The notes under the pieces were generated by a model, which was not told the origin of the DNA, did not search any database, and was given only the letters and a program-made list of their open reading frames with translations. Shown here piece by piece: positions 7,250-14,717 of a stretch of DNA of 26,506 bases (position 1 is its first letter; each line of letters begins with the position of its first letter). Origin of the DNA: a virus; IMG/VR virus record IMGVR_UViG_3300006920_000200, positions 1 through 26,506 of that record; one strand, given 5' to 3'. Both the position numbers and the translations under genes were made by a program.

Positions 7250-7729
7250 TTATTTTAAAAGATACTCAAACTTGCCCACGTCGATCCATTGGTTGATCTT
7301 ACTGATCGTATCCACGTAGCCAATACTAAAGTCTGCTATCTTATTGCAGGTTCTAAGAAAAGCTAGGCTATTTGCTTGTTTCTTGATGTGCTCATTTGAT
7401 ACCATTGTCCCTTTCTTGGTGTAGATTGAGACTGATAGCTTCTTTAGTTCGAGGCATAGGTCTGGCTTTACCCCCTCACCAAAGAACATCATGTCAGGCA
7501 CTTTAAAATCATCTGCTCTCATTGATGCAAATTTAGTGGCTTGTTTCTTGGAGAGGTGTGCACCAGACATGTCGGAGAAGAATTTAATATTTGGGTGATT
7601 TTCCTTCATATAACTACAAATCTCAAGCTGTAACTTATCTTCGCTCCAACCTGCCTCCCGTTCTGCCTTTGTTCGATAACCACCCCTCTTTTTGAAATAC
7701 TGGTCGAGTTGTTCTTTAGTGTGTGTCAT
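7250..7729 (-). CDS. VRR-NUC-like PD-(D/E)XK nuclease
   Basis: This 159-aa protein has the outline of a stand-alone VRR-NUC domain. An N-terminal acidic/helical part (SEDKLQLEICSYMKENHP) is followed by FSDMSGAHLSKKQATKF, then the catalytic core VPDMMFF....KPDLCLELKK with Asp79, Glu94 and Lys96. A helix HIKKQANSLAFLRTC and a final strand FSIGYVDT complete it. Phage VRR-NUC proteins cut branched or recombination intermediates and often sit beside polymerase and SSB genes, as here. The start overlaps the upstream stop as ATGA. The nuclease fold is fairly sure from the spaced catalytic residues; the substrate is inference. Confidence 0.8.
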   Translation of the reverse strand: MTHTKEQLDQYFKKRGGYRTKAEREAGWSEDKLQLEICSYMKENHPNIKFFSDMSGAHLSKKQATKFASMRADDFKVPDMMFFGEGVKPDLCLELKKLSVSIYTKKGTMVSNEHIKKQANSLAFLRTCNKIADFSIGYVDTISKINQWIDVGKFEYLLK

Positions 7730-8181
7730 TCTACGTGATATCTTTGGTTATTATATTTTACAACAATGTCATCAAACTCATCAAATGGTAATTCAACCAC
7801 TACGCAAGAACGATCTGTAAAAGAGATATAGGTGCAATTTAAACTAACACTACCACTCTCTGCTGTATCTGTCGTGTACTCGTGGTATGCCTTAATTGTA
7901 TCTAAGTCTATAGTGTACCTAATGTTTACGATCTTTTCTGTCTTTGCTGGTTTATCGTCAATATTTGAAGCTTTTAGTATCCTACGTATTTCTGGATCGC
8001 TGTATTCATCTTCATCTTCACTATCATTATCACTTGGAAACTTTAGGTGCGCAGGTACGGTGACAAAACGTGTACCCTTGATTCTTTCCATGTAGAGTAT
8101 GAATGTTACAACGTCGTAAACCTTGTACGCACCAAATCCAATAAAGATCATCCAAAATATTTGTTGTATTGTTTCAATCAT
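7726..8181 (-). CDS. Membrane-anchored hypothetical protein (151 aa)
   Basis: One N-terminal hydrophobic helix (residues ~5-30, IFWMIFIGFGAY...VVTFILYM) is followed by a basic patch. An acidic linker comes next (SDNDSEDEDEYSDPE). A soluble domain of ~80 residues with alternating beta character (IVNIRYTIDLDTIKAYHEY; CTYISFTDRSCVVVELPFDEF) ends the protein. The family is not recognised. It lies between two nuclease genes, with ATGA overlaps at both ends, so its synthesis is coupled to theirs. Confidence 0.7.
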   Translation of the reverse strand: MIETIQQIFWMIFIGFGAYKVYDVVTFILYMERIKGTRFVTVPAHLKFPSDNDSEDEDEYSDPEIRRILKASNIDDKPAKTEKIVNIRYTIDLDTIKAYHEYTTDTAESGSVSLNCTYISFTDRSCVVVELPFDEFDDIVVKYNNQRYHVE

Positions 8182-8975
8182 TTCTTTATAAGTTTAACGG
8201 ATGATGGGAAAATTTTAATCTCTGGCATTAACTCTTTCTTTCTAAATTTGTCCATCAAGAGCGTACTAGCACAATTCCAGATAGCTTCATCACGTTCATC
8301 ATCCTCGTGCATATATAATTGCCACCCCCTGCCCTGTATTTTCTTACCACTCTTGTCAGCACCTCTTACTTTTGCCTTAAGCCACAGATTAGCCCTGAAG
8401 TCAATCTCAAGACCGTAATTTTCAACCACCATGTTCTTGTAAGCCCAAGTCTGAACGGAATAGGTATCTGACATGCCATTAGCAAATTTGTGATCAATTA
8501 CACCAACGCCGAGACCCTTTACTCTAGCCACAAGATCAACAGTACCACCAGTAAATAGCTTCTTGCCTATTAGCTTCTGTTCCGTTAAGATTATTTCTTC
8601 TACGAAATTTTCATAGAACTCGACAAACCTTAAAACACCTTCCCACTCATGTGCCTTCAGCTTCTTCTTACCGAATTCATCTAACCAATCAAATTGAGCA
8701 ACATCGCCTGTAATTAATTGTTGACACAGATCATCGATTACATTGTGAACTTTAGTACCTGAACTAGCGGCTTCGTAGGCTACTTGATCAGCTACTTTTG
8801 CTCCTACCTTATCTCTCCAAAATTCTAAGTCTTTATTTGGTATATAGTCGAGATATGTGGTGACTGATGGGTAGTGTACACCCTCTATGTGGTCGGTGTA
8901 GAATCTCACATCATCCTCAGTGATCTGTTGTATGTAATCCTCGTGGGTGTTATTTAGTTTTGTTCCTTTTTTCAT
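8178..8975 (-). CDS. RecB-like PD-(D/E)XK exonuclease
   Basis: This 265-aa protein carries the RecB/Cas4-type nuclease motifs in order: GTKVH with His77, FTGGTVDLVA with Asp147, VIDHKF with Asp161 and Lys163, and SVQTWAY with Gln175. The N-terminus has PSVTTYLDYIPNKDLEFWRDK, which fits the 'substrate-gate' start of phage RecB-like nucleases. These enzymes degrade or resect double-stranded DNA and work in phage recombination with an SSB, which is the gene upstream. The ATG at 8975 lies 9 nt after the poly-T run of the SSB terminator, so expression probably depends on readthrough. The stop overlaps the next gene as ATGA. Confidence 0.85.
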   Translation of the reverse strand: MKKGTKLNNTHEDYIQQITEDDVRFYTDHIEGVHYPSVTTYLDYIPNKDLEFWRDKVGAKVADQVAYEAASSGTKVHNVIDDLCQQLITGDVAQFDWLDEFGKKKLKAHEWEGVLRFVEFYENFVEEIILTEQKLIGKKLFTGGTVDLVARVKGLGVGVIDHKFANGMSDTYSVQTWAYKNMVVENYGLEIDFRANLWLKAKVRGADKSGKKIQGRGWQLYMHEDDERDEAIWNCASTLLMDKFRKKELMPEIKIFPSSVKLIKK

Positions 8976-8983
8976 ATTTTAAT

Positions 8984-9011
8984 AAAAAAGGGAGGGTTTT
9001 TATGCCCTCCC
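8984..9011 (-). terminator. Strong intrinsic terminator after the SSB gene
   Basis: Read on the minus strand, GGGAGGG pairs with CCCTCCC across an 8-nt loop and is followed by six T. It lies between the SSB-like gene and the RecB-like gene. It would leave more SSB message than downstream message (attenuation by partial readthrough). Confidence 0.85.
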
Positions 9012-9030
9012 AGTGTATTTAAAAATTTAT

Positions 9031-9762
9031 TTAGAATGGAAGATCGTCTTCATCCGTTTCACCTACTGGTTCGTGTACTGGTGCATTACCAATAAAGTCC
9101 ATACTCTCAGGCAGATCGTTTGGTTTAGAGGCAGTATTTTTTGTCTCTTTCTTACTAAGGAAGTAATCGTCAACACTATCAAATGCTTGATTGGCGATAT
9201 CCTTCTCACCTTGCGTCAACTGAGCACCCCAAGCGAATACTGGAACACTCCACTTTGTAGCACCCTTCTTTCGATCCTCAGCACTCTCAATCACAAAGCT
9301 ATTGTTTAGCCATAGTGGATTATTCTTTTTAAAAGCATTGGTAAAGTTGATCCACTGAGAGAACGTATCACCTTTAAACACAATATTTACAATCTCACCA
9401 TCCAAGATAGCATAGATTCTTTTGGCATAACTTGCTCCAAGATCACCAACATTTGTCTTGATACTTGAATACATACCACTTACTAAAATACCACCCTTAG
9501 ATCTCACTGTAAATGCTTCATCGTTGATAAACTCTACGTCATTCGAATAGATTCTACTATTTGTCTTGTCATCAAATCCAACAATGGTAGATCGTTCTGT
9601 CAAGTAAACTAACTTGATTGGGAGTTTGAGCGTAACATTCTTTGCTGTATCCTTATCGTAATAGCGTAGTCCTTTGTTGTTGCTATCCCACTCTAACCAC
9701 TTTGCTGATGGATTTGAAACACCACCACTTGTCATTGCTTGTTCTCTTCTAGAATTGCTCAT
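9031..9762 (-). CDS. Single-stranded DNA-binding protein (phage type)
   Basis: This 243-aa protein ends with an acidic tail, ETDEDDLPF. This is the typical C-terminal tip of SSB proteins, used to recruit partner enzymes. The body (~15-190) is a beta-rich sequence that could be an OB fold but does not resemble bacterial Ssb. The middle contains aromatic segments (FKGDTFSQWINFTNAF, NPLWLNNSFVIE) that could stack on bases. Position supports the call: it is next to the RecB-like nuclease and in the polymerase operon. A strong terminator follows, as expected for a protein needed in large amounts. It should coat single-stranded DNA during replication and recombination. The start overlaps the upstream stop as ATGA. 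Confidence 0.75.
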   Translation of the reverse strand: MSNSRREQAMTSGGVSNPSAKWLEWDSNNKGLRYYDKDTAKNVTLKLPIKLVYLTERSTIVGFDDKTNSRIYSNDVEFINDEAFTVRSKGGILVSGMYSSIKTNVGDLGASYAKRIYAILDGEIVNIVFKGDTFSQWINFTNAFKKNNPLWLNNSFVIESAEDRKKGATKWSVPVFAWGAQLTQGEKDIANQAFDSVDDYFLSKKETKNTASKPNDLPESMDFIGNAPVHEPVGETDEDDLPF

Positions 9763-9959
9763 CGCTTTCTTAATTTTTTGGTTTTACTTTCGAACGTATA
9801 TGTACTAACGTAACTGTTGTATAAGCGTTGTCCTGCTATTGCTTGGACTAGGCTTATCACCTTATCTCTCATTTCGAAGAACGTCTTCCAATCTTCGAAG
9901 TAATCTGCGGAGGGCTTAACTACCTGAGTCGTCCCATCCATATACTTAATCGTAATCAT
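9759..9959 (-). CDS. Small hypothetical protein (66 aa), first gene of the leftward operon
   Basis: I choose ATG 9959 (MITIKYMDGTTQVVK) over an ATG at 10007. The longer version adds 16 residues that read through the candidate promoter and look non-coding. The protein is small and basic at the end (ESKTKKLRKR), with a strand-rich start and a helix FEDWKTFFEMRDKVISLVQAI. No family is recognised. Its stop overlaps the SSB start as ATGA. Confidence 0.6.
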   Translation of the reverse strand: MITIKYMDGTTQVVKPSADYFEDWKTFFEMRDKVISLVQAIAGQRLYNSYVSTYTFESKTKKLRKR

Positions 9960-9964
9960 TGAGA

Positions 9965-9994
9965 CAAACTTAGTAAAAAATAATGAGAAAAGAA
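9965..9994 (-). promoter_or_regulatory. Candidate promoter of the leftward replication operon
   Basis: On the minus strand TAAGTTTG (9965-9972) matches the -7 consensus TAnnTTTG. A pyrimidine-rich TTTC lies about 19 nt further upstream instead of TTTG. The start codon follows the -7 element after only 5 nt, so the message may be leaderless. No other clear promoter was seen on this strand between here and 10340. Confidence 0.5.
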
Positions 9995-10048
9995 AGGGAT
10001 CACCCAAGTTTATTTTTAGCTCTCAAATTAGCCTGGTTTATCCTTAGT

Positions 10049-10262
10049 GGTGTAGGGGTACTAAGAAATGAAACTTACACTATAATCATATAATATATAT
10101 TATTATTATTATTTTTAGGGTACTAAGTCCCCCAACGAGATAAGATGTTTTGTTTTGTTGTTTTATACAGAATATTATTTGGTTTATTTGATGATTTGTT
10201 TATGTTTATTCTTAACTAATTTTATCGACATGGGGGACTTAGTGCTATTTTTTGGGTACTAC
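10049..10262. repeat. Duplicated intergenic element, copy 1
   Basis: About 214 bp are repeated in the same orientation at 22684-22907. Shared parts, in order: a GGTGTAGGGGTACTAAG block; an AT tract with ATAATCATATAATATAT; CTAAGTCCCCCAACGAG; an identical 74-bp core (10166-10239); and GGGTACTAC. In this copy ACTAAGTCCCCC (10122-10133) is the exact reverse complement of 10232-10243, giving a 12-bp stem around 98 nt. It sits between the divergent leftward and rightward operons and is followed by an early-type promoter. No gene is supported inside it. Confidence 0.85.
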
Positions 10263-10284
10263 GTTTTTTATTCTTGGCATTTAT

Positions 10285-10315
10285 TTGGAAATATTAATCT
10301 AATCTGCTATGTTTG
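10285..10315 (+). promoter_or_regulatory. Promoter of the primase-helicase operon (early cassette)
   Basis: TTG (10285-10287), a 20-nt spacer, then TATGTTTG (10308-10315) fit the Bacteroidota promoter. It is followed by GTGTACTTAAAAACAAAG and an AAATTATG start. The same downstream GTACTTAAA box recurs at three other + strand promoters in the window (19411, 20948, 22931). Confidence 0.8.
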
Positions 10316-10340
10316 TCGTGTACTTAAAAACAAAGAAATT

Positions 10341-10469
10341 ATGAGACAGCACGAATTTAACCCCGACGATCTTCTTCAGTGGGACAATCCAATATATAAC
10401 ACGTTGGAGCAGAAGTCGATGACACGTGATATCACCAAACTTAAAAATCTAAGGGATGAAAAGTCGTAA
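10341..10469 (+). CDS. Small hypothetical protein (42 aa)
   Basis: The start is ATG 10341 (MRQHEFNPDDLLQWDNP), directly after the promoter leader. The frame is open further upstream to 10155, but that part translates the repeat element and promoter and is rejected. The peptide is short, charged and ends LKNLRDEKS. Function is unknown. It overlaps the primase start by 14 nt and may serve as a leader gene coupling its translation. Confidence 0.55.
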   Translation: MRQHEFNPDDLLQWDNPIYNTLEQKSMTRDITKLKNLRDEKS

Positions 10470-11493
10470 GGTAGGGTGTTATGCTAATATGAGTTCAACA
10501 GATGTTTACATAGTCAACCTTAAAACTGTTTGTACCTTCACAAAAGAAGGTGCATGGAAGGAGAAGATCAACACGCTACCAAAAGATCAACTACCATGTT
10601 TTACTGTATCTGGCGTATTCAAAGGAGCTAAGGCACAGGACAACTTGGAGACTAATTCAAACATATTATCTCTCGACATTGACAACTTTACTAATCTCGA
10701 CGGGGTGATGGGTGTGCTGGCGAGGATAAGACCACACATATATAGTTACTTTAAGAGTGCGAGTGGAAAGGGCTTATGTGTGCTAGTTGCAATTGATGAC
10801 TTTGATGGTATAGATGACTTCAAACAAATCTATGAAGCTATTTATGATGAGGTGAGAGATTTAAATGAGCACTCAAAGTTTGACTACCTCCCCAACCTTA
10901 ATCGTCTAAGATACGTCTCCTATGATCCCGACCTTTATATTAATGAGGAAGCAGTACCCTACACAAAACGTAAAGAGATACCTTACAAAATTGAGGTGAA
11001 AGAGGGAGCTAAACTAATCAATATCAAACTAGAAGTAAATAAGCTTCAAGGTAAGGATCGTATTGAGGCTATCGATAAGATTTATACAGGCCAATCAGGC
11101 AACTTTGGAGCAAATGGTAAGCCACGTCACGATTGGGTGCTAGGATTATCGAGGTGGCTTTGTCGTGGAGACGTAGATCAACAAGACGCACTTAGTTATA
11201 TCTTGACAAACTACCACAACCCAGATAGAGGGGCTGTGTGGACAAGTGAGGTGGGAAGGTGTGTAAGGGATAGCTATCGTAATTACGCAACTGAGAGAGG
11301 TACTTATGTGCCGACTAAGCCATTTGATTATAGAGACATAACAAGTGCGACTGACCTAGAGCAGGTTCGTGAGAGTTTCTTGGCTTATATCGGGAAAGAG
11401 GAGGAGTATGTTGAGGGTTTGAGTGATGAGAAGATTAAGAGCTTTTTAAGGCAAAAAGTGGTATTTTTGAAAACAATTTATAGATGGCTATGA
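10456..11493 (+). CDS. Primase-like protein, BT4734/VirE N-terminal type
   Basis: This 345-aa protein fits the BT4734/BF3469-type N-terminal domain (VirE_N), an archaeo-eukaryotic primase-like fold common in Bacteroidota mobile elements. Visible motifs are LPCFTVSGVFKG at ~46-57, LSLDIDNF with Asp74 and Asp76 as candidate metal ligands, and SASGKGLCVLVAI at ~101-113. A helical C-terminal part includes HDWVLGLSRWL and a W/N-rich segment. It should make primers for phage replication with the VapE-type helicase four genes downstream. The start may be ATG 10456 or ATG 10489 (MSSTDVYIV); the longer form overlaps the leader gene. Its stop overlaps the next start as ATGA. Confidence 0.82.
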   Translation: MKSRKVGCYANMSSTDVYIVNLKTVCTFTKEGAWKEKINTLPKDQLPCFTVSGVFKGAKAQDNLETNSNILSLDIDNFTNLDGVMGVLARIRPHIYSYFKSASGKGLCVLVAIDDFDGIDDFKQIYEAIYDEVRDLNEHSKFDYLPNLNRLRYVSYDPDLYINEEAVPYTKRKEIPYKIEVKEGAKLINIKLEVNKLQGKDRIEAIDKIYTGQSGNFGANGKPRHDWVLGLSRWLCRGDVDQQDALSYILTNYHNPDRGAVWTSEVGRCVRDSYRNYATERGTYVPTKPFDYRDITSATDLEQVRESFLAYIGKEEEYVEGLSDEKIKSFLRQKVVFLKTIYRWL

Positions 11494-11870
11494 TAGACGT
11501 AAAAGAGTTGAGGATCGGTAATTTGGTTTGCTTTATAGATGAAACAGGGGCAAGTCCTGACTATATTGAAACCACTGTTGATATGATGGTAATCCAACAC
11601 GCAATTAAGCAAGATGACTTTTTCCAAGGTATTCCAATAACAGAAGAAAGACTTATTGAGATTGGTTTTGTTGAGGTTATGGGTAATGATTACTATAAAT
11701 TCTTTGATTTTGGTGAGTTTAGGGTATTTATACAACGGAGTGGTGATTCTGTTTTTATTCATTGGAGGGGTTGTGAAATTGACCACTTAATAAATAATTG
11801 TTTTATTCATTCTATCCAAAACCTGTTCTACGCTCTCACACGGCAAGAACTAGACGTATCAAAGTTATGA
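11490..11870 (+). CDS. Conserved Bacteroidota phage protein, unknown function (126 aa)
   Basis: The start at ATG 11490 forms ATGA with the primase stop; ATG 11484 gives two extra residues. The protein begins MIDVKELRIGNLVCF, has GIPITEERLIEIGF in the middle, and ends IHSIQNLFYALTRQEL. I know this pattern (ELRIGN, then P(I/L)TEE..L..GF, then a C-terminal helix like LQNLYFALTG.EL) from many Bacteroidota prophages and phages, but it has no assigned activity. It ends as ATGA with the next gene. Confidence 0.8.
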   Translation: MIDVKELRIGNLVCFIDETGASPDYIETTVDMMVIQHAIKQDDFFQGIPITEERLIEIGFVEVMGNDYYKFFDFGEFRVFIQRSGDSVFIHWRGCEIDHLINNCFIHSIQNLFYALTRQELDVSKL

Positions 11871-12010
11871 TAAAAATGATCAAACAAATATTTGGAAAAG
11901 AAGAAAGTAATGACGATCTTCGTCCAAGAGGAATACGTTCAACCTATCAGGAGGAACGTGCTGGTTTTAACGAAACATTTGTACACTTATTTAAAGAGAT
12001 AAGACGATGA
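11867..12010 (+). CDS. Small hypothetical protein (47 aa)
   Basis: The start at ATG 11867 overlaps the upstream stop as ATGA, and the stop overlaps the next start in the same way. A longer ATG at 11798 would overlap the previous gene by 73 nt and is rejected. The sequence (MIKMIKQIFGKEESNDD, later STYQEERAGFNETFVHLF) is charged and helical. No family is recognised. Confidence 0.6.
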   Translation: MIKMIKQIFGKEESNDDLRPRGIRSTYQEERAGFNETFVHLFKEIRR

Positions 12011-12297
12011 AACGATTTAAGTTTATTGGTAGGGAGGAAGAATACGGGAACGTAATTAAATATTCAACTTACAATCAAGACCACATTCCTTGGACATCTA
12101 AATTTTTAGGTACTATTGCTGAGTGTGTAGGTGATTATCCTCAAGATTGGCAAGAAGTGTTTGAAGCAGCACCTGACCTAGAAACTGCTTCAACTCAGTA
12201 TGTACACGAATATTTTGATGTGGATTATATTAATCTTCAACGTGATATTAAAAAAGCATTCAAAGCGGGTGCTAATTGGGCTAATGATAACAAATAA
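12007..12297 (+). CDS. Small hypothetical protein with a recurring phage domain (96 aa)
   Basis: The N-terminal ~55 residues (MKRFKFIGREEEYGNVIKYS, then a W-rich part and YPQDWQEVFE) resemble the start of the protein at 19465, which has YPNDWEEVIE at the same place. They also resemble part of the DUF3310 protein at 2559. The C-terminus is a helix (YINLQRDIKKAFKAGANWAND) like those in many phage hypothetical proteins. Function is unknown. It is linked by ATGA to the previous gene and by TAATG to the helicase gene. Confidence 0.7.
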   Translation: MKRFKFIGREEEYGNVIKYSTYNQDHIPWTSKFLGTIAECVGDYPQDWQEVFEAAPDLETASTQYVHEYFDVDYINLQRDIKKAFKAGANWANDNK

Positions 12298-13670
12298 TGT
12301 CTAAAAATAACTTGCCACAGAAGGCACAAATTACAGGTCTTACACAGTATAAGGAAGAGATGTTGAAGCATGAGGTTATTTCACGAACCTATAATCCAGT
12401 TATGCTTACCCTTAAGGATTATGAGCAGTGGTTCAGGGCAAACTATGAGTGCAGATACAATATCATTAAGGTTGATTACGAGGTAGCACAGACTTACTTT
12501 AACGAGGATGGTGTGGAGGTTACTGACTATAATCAGATGGTCTTTGAGGAGATTATTAATGATATGAATCGTGCTGGTGCAAAGGATCGTGGGAGGAAAG
12601 AAGTGAGTGATCAGGACTTGACTAGGATTATAAAAGATCGTAGGTTAGTTCCAGAGTATGATCCCATTATCGATTACTTCAATGGTTTACCAAAGTTTGA
12701 AGAAGCAGATCAGGGACATATTGACGACCTTGCAAGATATGTCACAATTGAAGGTGGGGAAGATGAACAGGCTAGGTGGAAGGAGAATTTTAAGAAAGCA
12801 CTCGTTAGAACGGTCAAGTGTGCACTCAATCCACTCTACTTCAATAAGCACTGTCTCGTTCTTTATTCTTCCACGCAAAGTAAGGGCAAAACTTCGTTCC
12901 TTCGTACCTTGTCACCACCTACATTAAGTGAATACTATTATGAGGAGATGATTGGTACAGACAAAGATAGTCAGATCATGCTTGCCAAGTCGTTTATTAT
13001 CCTACTCGATGAACTGGCTAATCTCTCAAAGATGGACATAAATAGTTTGAAAGCTGTTTTGTCTAAGCGAGAAGTAAACGTCAGAATACCCTATGAGAAA
13101 CGACCTGAGATATTTGCAAGAAGGTGCTCATTCTTTGGTACTACAAATAGGAATGACTTCTTAGTTGATAGGGAGAATGTAAGATGGCTCGTATTTGATG
13201 TAGCTGATATCGATATGAGTTATGGAAATATCTTTACAGGTGAGTATAACTTCGAGATTGATAAGGTATGGGCAGAAGCACTTTACTTGTACCGTAGTGG
13301 TTTTAATCCTGAGTTGTCTGTGACAGAATTAAGTTTGAACGAGGATAGCAATGAGATGTATACGACCAATAATTCAGAGCGTGACATAATTGATGAGCTA
13401 TTTATTCCTGCTAGTTCTGAAGATAAGGACAAGAAGGGTTACTACAGAGGTCAGCCCACACAGGTTTATGAGAAAGCGATTGAGTTGTTGCTCTCCACTG
13501 GTAGGGATACCGTTGTGAAAGCACTTGAGAAAAATCCAAGGATGTTCTATCAGGAATTGGGTAGGATGAAGGGCTGGAAAAAGATGAGTGTGAAGCTTGA
13601 GGATGGAAGAGTGGTTACGGGCTACCACTATTTAATTAGGAAAGAAGTAGATAAAAATGAGTTGTTTTAA
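12297..13670 (+). CDS. VapE-type AAA+ replicative helicase
   Basis: This 457-aa protein fits the virulence-associated E (VapE) family of helicase-like ATPases. Walker A is STQSKGKTS at ~192-200 (Lys198), with Ser/Gln in place of the first glycine. Walker B is FIILLDEL at 233-240. The sensor region is FFGTTNRNDFLVD at ~279-291, followed by an arginine-finger candidate in ENVRWLVF. The N-terminal third (LTLKDYEQWFRANY onwards) is the usual helical lead-in, and the C-terminal ~110 residues look like a winged-helix tail. With the VirE_N primase upstream it forms a split primase-helicase module typical of Bacteroidota elements. It starts in a TAATG overlap with the previous gene. Confidence 0.88.
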   Translation: MSKNNLPQKAQITGLTQYKEEMLKHEVISRTYNPVMLTLKDYEQWFRANYECRYNIIKVDYEVAQTYFNEDGVEVTDYNQMVFEEIINDMNRAGAKDRGRKEVSDQDLTRIIKDRRLVPEYDPIIDYFNGLPKFEEADQGHIDDLARYVTIEGGEDEQARWKENFKKALVRTVKCALNPLYFNKHCLVLYSSTQSKGKTSFLRTLSPPTLSEYYYEEMIGTDKDSQIMLAKSFIILLDELANLSKMDINSLKAVLSKREVNVRIPYEKRPEIFARRCSFFGTTNRNDFLVDRENVRWLVFDVADIDMSYGNIFTGEYNFEIDKVWAEALYLYRSGFNPELSVTELSLNEDSNEMYTTNNSERDIIDELFIPASSEDKDKKGYYRGQPTQVYEKAIELLLSTGRDTVVKALEKNPRMFYQELGRMKGWKKMSVKLEDGRVVTGYHYLIRKEVDKNELF

Positions 13671-13691
13671 TTTAAACTAAACTAAATAATT

Positions 13692-14162
13692 ATGAGAGTA
13701 TTAATAGAAGAATATAGAGGTTGGGAGATTTATTTTAATACGGAGATGGAAGACTTTTACGTGATGTCAGAGGGGTATGATTATCAGGAGTCTAAAAGAT
13801 CGTATGCCTCAGCTAAGAAGCATATTGATGACTATATAAAAGCAAACTTTAAGTTTAAACCAGTTATGGTTATGAGAGACTCTTCATGGAATCAAAATAA
13901 TCCTGTTATTAAGTTAGTTGGAATAAGAAAGGACAAAAAGTTTACTTATGAGGATGCTGATGGGTCAAAACATATTTTAAGTGAGTATAGTGAAAAAGAT
14001 TATTATGTGGTTAACCCTATTAATGATCCAATATTAGGAGAAATAAGTAAAATTGATCAGCGTATTAATCTTCTTAGGAAGGAAGTGAAAGAATTGGAAG
14101 CAAGGATTATAAAAGTTAATGTAAAAGATATGAAAAAAGACTTATTGGCTTCTTTTGATTAA
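13692..14162 (+). CDS. Conserved hypothetical protein with C-terminal coiled coil (156 aa)
   Basis: The N-terminus reads VLIEEYRGWEIYFNTEMEDFY and then YASAKKHIDDYIKANFKF, a block I associate with small proteins in Bacteroidota phages and mobile elements. The middle is beta-like and polar. The last ~45 residues (ISKIDQRINLLRKEVKELE...) form a likely coiled coil, suggesting an oligomer. No activity is known. The leader AAACTAAACTAAATAATTATG is the A-rich type used across the window. The next gene starts on the base after its stop. Confidence 0.7.
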   Translation: MRVLIEEYRGWEIYFNTEMEDFYVMSEGYDYQESKRSYASAKKHIDDYIKANFKFKPVMVMRDSSWNQNNPVIKLVGIRKDKKFTYEDADGSKHILSEYSEKDYYVVNPINDPILGEISKIDQRINLLRKEVKELEARIIKVNVKDMKKDLLASFD

Positions 14163-14522
14163 ATGGAACCATGCCAGATAGGTGATATTGGTGAGACGAT
14201 TTTACTTACTGAATTAAAGATGAGGGGGCTAAGTGTAGCGATACCATTCGGGCACTTAGACCCCTACGATCTGATTGCGGTAACTAAGTGTGGCAAGTGT
14301 CTCAAGGTGCAGGTAAAGAGTTCAAAGTCACCAACGAGAGGTAGTTTTACTTTCTACAAGGTACGCAACTTCGAGATGAATGATATCTTTGCCTTTCTTT
14401 TGCTAGATCGGTGGGTGTTTATGAAAAGTTCTGAGGTTAAAAAAGCTGTCACAAAAATGGGTAGACTAACTTTAAATAAAAAAACTTGTAATTTTGATGA
14501 TTATGGCTTGTTTGGTTTGTAG
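14163..14522 (+). CDS. PD-(D/E)XK endonuclease-like protein (119 aa)
   Basis: This compact nuclease fold shows the motifs in order: GDIGETILLTEL with Glu11, a basic turn, PFGHLDPYDLIAV with Asp36, and LKVQVKSSK with Gln50 and Lys52 (the variant (D)..QxK core). This spacing matches the small PD-(D/E)XK group that includes phage and group I intron endonuclease-like proteins. An aromatic part (SFTFYKVRNFEMNDIFAFLLLD) continues the sheet. It could be a resolvase or a debranching nuclease for replication intermediates; the substrate is unknown. It is the last gene of the primase-helicase operon and has no clear hairpin immediately after it. Confidence 0.78.
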   Translation: MEPCQIGDIGETILLTELKMRGLSVAIPFGHLDPYDLIAVTKCGKCLKVQVKSSKSPTRGSFTFYKVRNFEMNDIFAFLLLDRWVFMKSSEVKKAVTKMGRLTLNKKTCNFDDYGLFGL

Positions 14523-14628
14523 TTTTGATAGAGAGATAGTTAGATTAGCACCAAATAGCTTTTCTGCCGATGTTATTATGCTTAGATTAGCTGTTTTGAG
14601 ATTTAAGAGAGAAATATCTAAAAATTAT

Positions 14629-14665
14629 TTGTTGTCACAAATAAGTATTATATTTGTGACAACAA
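14629..14665 (+). promoter_or_regulatory. Promoter overlapped by a perfect inverted repeat (probable operator)
   Basis: TTGTTGTCACAAATA (14629-14643) is exactly repeated in inverse at 14651-14665, around a 7-nt centre. On the + strand a promoter fits inside it: TTTG (14628-14631), 17 nt, TATATTTG (14649-14656). Both elements fall in the repeat, so a dimeric repressor would block it. Downstream is only ATG 14678 with a 12-codon ORF (MKGLQSVRYVDV, stop at 14716), 2 nt before the end of the convergent gene at 14718. The rest of 14523-14717 shows nothing else I can support. Confidence 0.6.
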
Positions 14666-14717
14666 AACGATAAAGACATGAAAGGATTACAATCTGTTAG
14701 ATATGTTGATGTTTAAA

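Noticed and set aside
10155-10340. N-terminal extension of the 10341 gene
   Set aside because: The frame is open from 10155, but it translates the duplicated repeat and the promoter. The same DNA in copy 2 is not kept as coding sequence.
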